From Nitrospira sp. (GTDB lineage: Bacteria > Nitrospirota > Nitrospiria > Nitrospirales > Nitrospiraceae): a stretch of 39,845 nt of DNA. A program made the translations under genes and the position numbers. Below, one piece after another: positions 34,225-39,845 of this stretch. The notes beneath the pieces are model-generated. The model did no database searches, was not told where the DNA came from, and saw only the letters and a list, made by a program, of their open reading frames with translations. Each line of letters begins with the position of its first letter. Within the stretch, counting starts at the first letter, position 1. Location: assembly GCA_018242765.1 (NCBI GenBank), contig JAFEBH010000012.1:1-39845 (forward strand), given 5' to 3'.

Positions 34225-34560
34225 ATGCATCGATTGATCACACTGGTGTTGATGGGCTTTCTCGTAATGAGCGGATGGGCGCTCGCCGCAGATGAGCAGA
34301 ACACTCAGGAACTCACAGCGAACGGATCGCGCACGACACAGCCCTTCACCGTGAAGGATCACTGTGAGGTGCGGTGGACGTCGACCAACGATCTCTCCCT
34401 CTTCCTTCTTGATGCGCAAGGTGGGCTGGTCGAGGAGCTGGGGTATTCGACTGGCGATGCGTCCGACGCGATGTATCATGCTAACGGCGGCACCTATTCT
34501 TTTTCTTTGAAAATCTCAAGCAGCGCGCACTGGATAATCACGGTGGTGCAGCTTCCGTAA
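34225..34560 (+). CDS. Small secreted protein, 111 residues
   Basis: A signal peptide (HRLITLVLMGFLVMSGWALA, cleavage near residue 22) precedes a mature domain of about 88 residues, rich in beta strands, with FTVKDHCEVRWTS, LFLLDAQGGLV and GTYSFSLKI. GGAGGAGG precedes the ATG. The pattern resembles small periplasmic beta-sandwich proteins, but I do not recognise a named family. It converges on the Slp-PhoD gene. Confidence 0.7.
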   Translation: MHRLITLVLMGFLVMSGWALAADEQNTQELTANGSRTTQPFTVKDHCEVRWTSTNDLSLFLLDAQGGLVEELGYSTGDASDAMYHANGGTYSFSLKISSSAHWIITVVQLP

Positions 34561-34685
34561 AATTCAAAAACGCGTCTGTAAGGGTAGGCCGCTTCTTACT
34601 TTCTCTACCACAGAGGTGAGATGCAAAAGCGAGGCAGCATGATTCCAACTGGCTGCGTGGTCAGGTAGGTCACTGAGGGCGAGGC

Positions 34686-36716
34686 TTATTGAGCCGTTAG
34701 TTGATGAGAGAACCGTGTTTTGCCGCTGTCATCAATCATCGTGACTTCCAAAGCGGTTCCGTGTATCGATATTTTCCCCACGTTCATGGAGCCGCCTTCA
34801 CTAAACAATGTCGTGGGATGGAACGTCGAATCGGGCAGACGGGGAGTCATGGACGCGCCTGAGAGCGGCCCGGCGATGAACTCATGAAAATCACTCACGC
34901 CATCGCGGTTCGCATCATAGGCATTCACCTGCATGTAATGCACGTCGGCGGCGAGCCAGACCACATTCCGAACGGGTTGTGAAAGAATGGTCTGTACGAT
35001 CGTGCGTAACTCGTGTTGAAAGCCTGTTCCATCGGCCCCAAGGGCCCAGCTATCATTTCCTGGCGTCGCAAGGCTTCCGGCCTTTGGCGTGGATAAGGGC
35101 ACACTTGTGGCGATGATTTTCCACGTGGCGGTGGACTGAGCGATTCCATTCACTAGCCACGAAAGTTGGGCCTTTCCCAACATCGTTTTGTCCGACCCAT
35201 CGGGATCCGTGTTACGGCTCCGGTACTGACGCGTATCCAAGAGAAAGATGTCGAGATCGGCGCCGTAACGGACTCGTCGATAGAGCCGCATCGGATCATC
35301 GGAGGCATGGCGAATCGGCCAGTATTCGAACAGGGCCTGCCGCCCGAGTGGCATGAGAGGCTCATAGGGGCCGGAGAAGTTATTGGTGACATCATGATCA
35401 TCCCACACGGCCCAGATCGGAACCGACGCAAGAAACCGTTGGAGAGCAGACGATCCATGTTGATAGCGATGCTTCGCTCGGTACTGGCTGAGCGTGGACG
35501 CCGTGAACTCACTCCCCGCCGCATTCGGTGGAGACGGACAACGGTCATCGCCATAGATGAGATCACCCAGCAGAATCATAAAGTCCGGTTGCTGATGTCG
35601 AAGCATGCCAAAGATAGGATAGCCCATGCCGTCATCTCGACAGCGCTGTTGTCCTCCCAAATCAGCACTCCATAAAAAGGTCGTCGGAACTGACTCAGTC
35701 GCGGATGGTGCAGTCCTAAACTCGCCCTGCATGAGCCCTCCCACCGAGTCCGTCGGCAGGGGGGGGTGAATGGTGCGAACCGTATAGCGATAGCGAGTCG
35801 CCGGGCGCAATCCGGTCAGTGGAATCTGCATGGTGAAGTCCTGCGCGGCTTTCGTGGAGAAAAGTTCGGTTTTGACGCGAGGCGCGTGTTCCCATTCATC
35901 TACTGGCGCGGAGCGGACTTCGACCTGAGCCGGGCCATCTGTCCGAAACCACAGCACCGCGGAGTCACTGGTGACATCGCCGGTCGCGATGCCATGAGAC
36001 ACGGCGCCCGTCGGTGAGGCGAGAGCCGTATCAGAAATAGGTGCTTGATCGAGCGGGCTATTCAGACAATAGGTCTCGTGTCGTAATGGGTAATAGCCGG
36101 TGGGCAAGTGGGGAAAATCACTGATCGCGTGGCGACCGGTGTTCCATACATGCAGACAGCGAGCAATCAAATAAGGGACAGGCTTCCGTGTACTCGGTAT
36201 GGTGACTGCGGAGGTACCTGTAAAGAGACCCACCACAATCAGCTTGTTCCCTGGCTGGAGCGCAGCCGGGTCGAGGCGTTGGAGGTACCGCAGCACAAAC
36301 CGGCCAGTGGATGGCGCCGACTCGACCACCATGGTTCTGGATGGATTCAGGGGCAAGGCCTCGACGGTCATCACAGAGCCCTCGTCCGTTTTCTCCACAC
36401 TAAGAATCCGACCGCCGACTTGAACCAGGTGGTTCGTGAGATAAGTTTCGGCTTCTGGATTGAAGATGTCCATTTGAAGAGCGGGATCGAGCGTCTTCGT
36501 GACATCGGGTGGGAATAAGGGTTGCGTGCAGGCCGATAGTGCGCACGCAAGGAACATTGCACCAATGAGATGCAGACGGTTCGCTCTCCACGAGAATTTC
36601 CGATGTGAGCAACAGCGCGATGCCGTGCAAATTTCGATCGCTCTTTCCGTCAGATACGTGCGAACTCTATAGGTCAGCTTTTGATGCCTCCACGGACTCG
36701 CGTCGGCTATTTCCAT
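34686..36716 (-). CDS. Slp-like domain fused to PhoD-type alkaline phosphatase/phosphodiesterase, lipoprotein
   Basis: A 676-residue envelope protein with three parts. A long n-region contains a degenerate Tat-like SHRKFSW, then a hydrophobic core ending in lipobox LSAC with Cys63. Residues about 85-195 match the Slp outer-membrane lipoprotein family: VQVGGRILSVEK, EALPLNPS, GRFVLRYLQRLDP and GNKLIVVG. Residues 240-335 form the PhoD N-terminal beta domain (HGIATGDVTSDSAVLWFRT), and residues 345-660 the metallophosphatase core with ADLGG, GDLIYGDD, WDDHDVTNNF, LLDTRQYRS and AADVHYMQ. GAGGAG lies nine bases before the ATG. It should release phosphate from diesters or monoesters outside the inner membrane. 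Confidence 0.85.
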   Translation of the reverse strand: MEIADASPWRHQKLTYRVRTYLTERAIEICTASRCCSHRKFSWRANRLHLIGAMFLACALSACTQPLFPPDVTKTLDPALQMDIFNPEAETYLTNHLVQVGGRILSVEKTDEGSVMTVEALPLNPSRTMVVESAPSTGRFVLRYLQRLDPAALQPGNKLIVVGLFTGTSAVTIPSTRKPVPYLIARCLHVWNTGRHAISDFPHLPTGYYPLRHETYCLNSPLDQAPISDTALASPTGAVSHGIATGDVTSDSAVLWFRTDGPAQVEVRSAPVDEWEHAPRVKTELFSTKAAQDFTMQIPLTGLRPATRYRYTVRTIHPPLPTDSVGGLMQGEFRTAPSATESVPTTFLWSADLGGQQRCRDDGMGYPIFGMLRHQQPDFMILLGDLIYGDDRCPSPPNAAGSEFTASTLSQYRAKHRYQHGSSALQRFLASVPIWAVWDDHDVTNNFSGPYEPLMPLGRQALFEYWPIRHASDDPMRLYRRVRYGADLDIFLLDTRQYRSRNTDPDGSDKTMLGKAQLSWLVNGIAQSTATWKIIATSVPLSTPKAGSLATPGNDSWALGADGTGFQHELRTIVQTILSQPVRNVVWLAADVHYMQVNAYDANRDGVSDFHEFIAGPLSGASMTPRLPDSTFHPTTLFSEGGSMNVGKISIHGTALEVTMIDDSGKTRFSHQLTAQ

Positions 36717-36987
36717 TTGCCTTCGCTCCTCATTGATTTCTCTGCAAGCTGCAACTGCTTTTTATAACCTATCACACAATCGTGAATGGATGGGTAATGA
36801 GTATTGGAGGGGAGGGAACATCAGAAAGGTATCGAAGCGGAAGTCATAAGGTCACGGCAAAATAGTCTCTGGATCCTCCTGTTTGAACTATCCTTCTTAG
36901 AGTAGGACGACCTCGAAGCTCGATGTGTTATCGTTTGTAGACGACTGCTTCAGTCCCAGCCTTGATCTGCTGATGACAGGAAAGTGC
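36717..36987. other. Divergent intergenic region, PhoD-type gene and porin gene
   Basis: About 270 bases separate the divergent genes. A TATAAA hexamer on the - strand (near 36764-36769) could be the -10 box of the phosphatase gene, but its -35 is unclear. TCAC-N6-GTGA occurs nearby at 36771-36784. An alternative porin start at ATG 36925 lies in this region. Confidence 0.35.
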
Positions 36988-38547
36988 ATGCGTACATCTG
37001 AGACGTTTCGACGCAGTCGAGACATCCTCTTGTCCGCTATGTTCTTCCTCGCAGGAACCGGTTCCGGGTACGCCGTTGAATATGGCGAATTAGTTCAGAA
37101 GGACGGAAAGTTGATTTTTCAGAGCGCGGAAGACCCACTATTCAAGCTTATGCGGGATCGTGGACTGATCTCCAGCGAGCGATACCAGGCGGTGTTGTTA
37201 CCAATGACGGAAAACCGAATTGAGTCTCCCGATGCGGTCCTTATCAATAACCGAAGAGAATTTGAATGGACTCGGTATTTAAAAGCCGCGCTGCACCTGC
37301 CAGACTGGGTCGATCTGGGCTTGGAAAATAGGACTCGTTTCGAATCCTACGATCATCCCTGGCGGGCAAACCAAGCAGTTGGAAATGGACGGACAGATGC
37401 GCAAATTCCTCTGCGGTCACGGCTTCGTTTTGGATTGGGCGGGAACGGTCCGTTGCGATTCCTATTCGAAGGGCAGGATGCGCGGTCTTATCTCAATAAT
37501 GATCCGGGAGATTTTCGAGACACGACCACGGTCGATAAATTCGATATCTTGCAGTTGTTCGGGTCAGTGACGTTGAACAATATCTCCGGAGTCGGGTTGA
37601 GAACCGATTTCCACTTTGGACGTTGGACGAGTGATTTCGGACGTCGCCGCCTTATTGCGCGAAGCAATTTTCGAAATGCCTCAACCGCGTTCGACGGGTT
37701 TCACTGGCAAGTCAGCCGGGACAAAACGTGGCGGTTCAGAGCGTTTGCCGTGGAACCGGTCGTCCGAGACGAAGAAAACCTGGATCGGCAATTTCACACC
37801 TCCTTGTTTTGGGGAACGTATTTTGAGAGTCGCCATTTCCCCTGGTTCCAGATCGACGCCTACTACATGGGACTCAATGATCAGCGTGTCGCCACAGTGA
37901 CCAATCGCCGCACGTATTCAACGTTTGGCGGGCGCCTTTTTAAAGACCCCAAGCCGGGTGAGTTTGATTACGAAATCGAGACAGCTTGGCAGTTCGGAAC
38001 GAGAGGTGGGACCGACCACTTCGCCCATCTTCAGCATCTGGACCTCGGATTTATGTTCAATCTCCCCTGGACCCCTCGATTGGTGTTCCAATATGATTAT
38101 GCCAGTGGAGATCGTCAGCCAGGCGATAGCCACGATGGTGGATTCGACACCTTGTTTGGCGCTCGACGGTTTGAGTACGAGCCGACCAGCATCTGGGGCC
38201 CATTTTCTAGAACGAATCTCAACTCCCCGGGTTGGCGTATCATCGTCACGCCTGCATCAGGCTGGAATTTGCAAGTCAAACACCGCGTCTGGTATCTGGC
38301 GCAGAGCAAGGATTTCTTTGGTAGTTCCGGTCTACGAGATTCGACAGGGCAAGCAGGCACCTCACTGGGGCAGGATGTGGATCTTCAAGTGCAATGGATC
38401 GTCAACTCCAACTTGGAATTTGACGCTGGCTACGTGCATTGGTTCAAAGGATCTTATTTCGACCGGCTGCCTTCCTCTGCTGGTTTACCAGCTGGAGGAA
38501 ACAAGGACAGTGACTACTTGTATGCTTCCATGCGAATCAGAATGTGA
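36988..38547 (+). CDS. Alginate-export-family outer-membrane beta-barrel protein
   Basis: A protein of about 519 residues with signal peptide (ILLSAMFFLAGTGSGYA). The mature part contains the alginate_exp barrel pattern: LGLENRTRFESYDHPW, PLRSRLRFGL, FLFEGQDAR, DILQLFGSV, GLRTDFHFGRWTSDFGRRRLIAR and a C-terminal YLYASMRIRM strand ending in Met. Such barrels form outer-membrane channels for organic anions or polysaccharides; the name does not prove alginate transport. ATG 36988 is preferred because AGGAAAG lies nearby and the signal peptide then begins properly; ATG 36925 is the longest option. Confidence 0.85.
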   Translation: MRTSETFRRSRDILLSAMFFLAGTGSGYAVEYGELVQKDGKLIFQSAEDPLFKLMRDRGLISSERYQAVLLPMTENRIESPDAVLINNRREFEWTRYLKAALHLPDWVDLGLENRTRFESYDHPWRANQAVGNGRTDAQIPLRSRLRFGLGGNGPLRFLFEGQDARSYLNNDPGDFRDTTTVDKFDILQLFGSVTLNNISGVGLRTDFHFGRWTSDFGRRRLIARSNFRNASTAFDGFHWQVSRDKTWRFRAFAVEPVVRDEENLDRQFHTSLFWGTYFESRHFPWFQIDAYYMGLNDQRVATVTNRRTYSTFGGRLFKDPKPGEFDYEIETAWQFGTRGGTDHFAHLQHLDLGFMFNLPWTPRLVFQYDYASGDRQPGDSHDGGFDTLFGARRFEYEPTSIWGPFSRTNLNSPGWRIIVTPASGWNLQVKHRVWYLAQSKDFFGSSGLRDSTGQAGTSLGQDVDLQVQWIVNSNLEFDAGYVHWFKGSYFDRLPSSAGLPAGGNKDSDYLYASMRIRM

Positions 38548-39101
38548 GGGTTCGCTATTCCGCTGACCATGTGTGTGGCGACTCGGCGTGAAGAGACTCC
38601 GACTCCACCGGGCAAAGTCATTAGCGATCATGGTCGCTGAGTCATCCCCTTTCCGAAGATGGAAATACACCCTGCCGTCAAGTCGTTTTTCAAGACATTG
38701 CACCTTGACGTGTCTTGAGTTTTCAATGGAACCCACCTTTTTGCCTCTGGGTCCGACTCACTACGTGGCGCAGAATCGTCAGACCGGACATGTTTGCGGA
38801 TAATTACTTGTCGATGTGCGCCTGGGGTGGAGGACGGACGGATGACCCTGTAGGCGAAGGTCACCCGTTCGATTTGGGTCGCCTCCATCACCTCACTCAT
38901 GACGATCGATTTCGTCACGTGACGAACCTTCGGCGTTCAAATTTCTTACGCGATGCGTGGCGGAGCCGACGGTCTTCCTAAATGAGAGGCGTACATTGAG
39001 AATTCAGCCTCTGTGTATGGCTAACTCTTGCTATCCGGTGAGTGGAATGTCTCTTGCTTTTGGTGTGGATAAGATGGCTCGAAAGAAACGGAGGTGACGT
39101 C
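38548..39101. other. Gene-free stretch with a 16-bp palindrome
   Basis: I see no convincing gene in these 554 bases. Small frames on both strands lack ribosome sites and domains. A perfect palindrome TTCGTCACGTGACGAA lies at 38911-38926. The last bases carry the strong GGAGGTGA of the small membrane protein. Confidence 0.5.
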
Positions 39102-39242
39102 ATGAATAATGTGATTCTATGGACCATATGGTACGGCCTACTCGTTTTGTTGCCGCCCCTCATGACCAGGGTGTTGATCAAGCATGCGACGACAAGGGTC
39201 GAAACTCGTCGGCGGGCATTTTCACGGAAAAAAGAGGTGTAA
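39102..39242 (+). CDS. Small membrane protein, 46 residues
   Basis: A short peptide with a single membrane helix (VILWTIWYGLLVLLPPLM) and a basic C-terminal tail (TRVETRRRAFSRKKEV) that would stay in the cytosol. GGAGGTGA lies five bases before the ATG, an excellent ribosome site. The stop is one base before the DoxX start, so the two are translationally coupled. No family was recognised; a DoxX partner is possible. Confidence 0.7.
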   Translation: MNNVILWTIWYGLLVLLPPLMTRVLIKHATTRVETRRRAFSRKKEV

Positions 39243-39243
39243 C

Positions 39244-39729
39244 ATGTCGTTTTTCAGAACAGATGATTCGTGGGCTGGTTTCATTCTGCGAGTTGGGCTG
39301 GGAGTGGTGATCTTCACGCATGGGGCTCAGAAGCTGTTCGGCTGGTTTGGCGGAAATGGCTTCGAAGGAACCATGGGATTCTTCACGCAGAAAATGGGAC
39401 TCCCATGGCTTGTGGCGTGGCTCGTCATTATCGGGGAGTCGCTCGGGAGCCTTGGCTTGATCGCCGGCCTTCTGACTCGGTTTACGGCTGCGAGCTTTAT
39501 CGTGATCATGATCGGAGCGATCGCCATGGTGCATTGGCCGCAGGGATTTTTCATGAACTGGTTCGGCCAGCAGCCGGGAGAGGGCTTTGAATATCATCTG
39601 TTGGTCATTGCCATGAGCGCCGCCCTTGTCGTGAGCGGCGGCGGGAGGTGGGCGTTGGACAATGTCATTGCTCGTTGGCTCAATAAAGGAGAAAGGGGCT
39701 TCGAACACCCGATGAGGAAGGCGGCATAA
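39244..39729 (+). CDS. DoxX family membrane protein
   Basis: A 161-residue inner-membrane protein with four membrane helices. The DoxX hallmark is LRVGLGVVIFTHGAQKLFGWF near residues 16-36, followed by VAWLVIIGESLGSLGLIAGLLTRF and a periplasmic-type loop with GQQPGEGFEYHLLV. DoxX proteins are linked to thiol or sulfur redox chemistry and quinone pools in some bacteria. GAGGTGTAAC places the ribosome site inside the preceding gene; ATG 39184 is an upstream in-frame alternative that is less likely. Confidence 0.9.
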   Translation: MSFFRTDDSWAGFILRVGLGVVIFTHGAQKLFGWFGGNGFEGTMGFFTQKMGLPWLVAWLVIIGESLGSLGLIAGLLTRFTAASFIVIMIGAIAMVHWPQGFFMNWFGQQPGEGFEYHLLVIAMSAALVVSGGGRWALDNVIARWLNKGERGFEHPMRKAA

Positions 39730-39845
39730 CCGCTCTTGTATCGATCTCTCGCCTTCATTTCCTAGGGTTGTGCCCCGTATGGTTTAGGAGAGCAACGGGG
39801 TATAGTCGATCCGTTCTAAGTGAAAGGAGACGGTATGAATTGAGT
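39730..39845 (+). other. Window end with a ribosome-site-like sequence
   Basis: The last bases carry AAAGGAGACGGT before ATG 39833, but that frame stops after two codons. A gene may start just beyond the window. CCCCGT and ACGGGG form an inverted repeat around 39773-39801. Confidence 0.3.

Noticed and set aside
38628..38918. 96-codon antisense ORF with GTG start inside the palindrome
   Set aside because: No ribosome site and no domain; the start coincides with the palindrome only by chance.

Overview
The window reads as bacterial chromosome from a Gram-negative organism: it has periplasmic adaptors, outer-membrane factors, lipoproteins, an outer-membrane beta-barrel and Shine-Dalgarno-led genes packed closely, with moderately high GC. 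The gene mix (paired pirins, GH15 plus debranching enzyme, a polyphosphate-glucokinase-like kinase, DUF5069, DevBCA-type exporter) resembles Nitrospira/Nitrospirota. That is an inference from content; there is no rRNA or core marker gene here to prove it. I saw no tRNA, rRNA or CRISPR array.

Layout. 1-2.9 kb: a probable redox/electrophile-handling cluster on + (NmrA-type NAD(P)-binding protein, pirin, FrnE/DsbA-like oxidoreductase, VOC protein). 3.1-8.9 kb: a complete tripartite RND efflux operon (adaptor, HAE1 pump, outer-membrane factor). 9.0-11.2 kb: an SDR lacking the usual catalytic serine, a small unknown protein, a DUF5069 protein and a small secreted protein. 11.3-16.1 kb: GH15 glucoamylase/trehalase-like enzyme, GNAT, histidine phosphatase and a CPA1 Na+/H+ antiporter. 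16.1-20.7 kb: an SDR remnant with an internal deletion, a VOC protein, a glycogen-debranching-type enzyme, an intrinsic terminator, a ROK/polyphosphate-glucokinase-like kinase and an FMN reductase. 20.8-21.0 kb: the first 20 codons of an IS200/IS605 TnpA left as a fossil. 21.0-26.8 kb: a Kef-type antiporter (-), a CDGSH protein, a sigma-54 activator with a GAF domain, a Kelch protein and a SnoaL-like lipoprotein. 26.8-32.4 kb, all on -: marR, ABC permease, ABC ATPase, adaptor, outer-membrane factor and a proline-rich secreted peptide. 32.5-33.8 kb: a second pirin divergent from an HxlR regulator. 34.2-38.5 kb: a small secreted protein, an Slp-PhoD fusion lipoprotein (-) and an alginate-export-family barrel. 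39.1-39.7 kb: a 46-residue membrane peptide and a DoxX protein.

How the genes may work together. Three themes recur: export of toxic or lipidic molecules (two different tripartite machines), handling of quinones, aldehydes and other electrophiles (pirins, FrnE, VOC, SDR, FMN reductase, HxlR, DoxX), and glucan or trehalose breakdown to glucose followed by phosphorylation (GH15, debranching enzyme, kinase). The clearest regulatory logic is a 19-bp motif that occurs both inside the marR promoter and upstream of the ABC export operon, which predicts joint repression by MarR. The most unusual protein architecture is an Slp-family lipoprotein domain joined to a PhoD alkaline phosphatase/phosphodiesterase.
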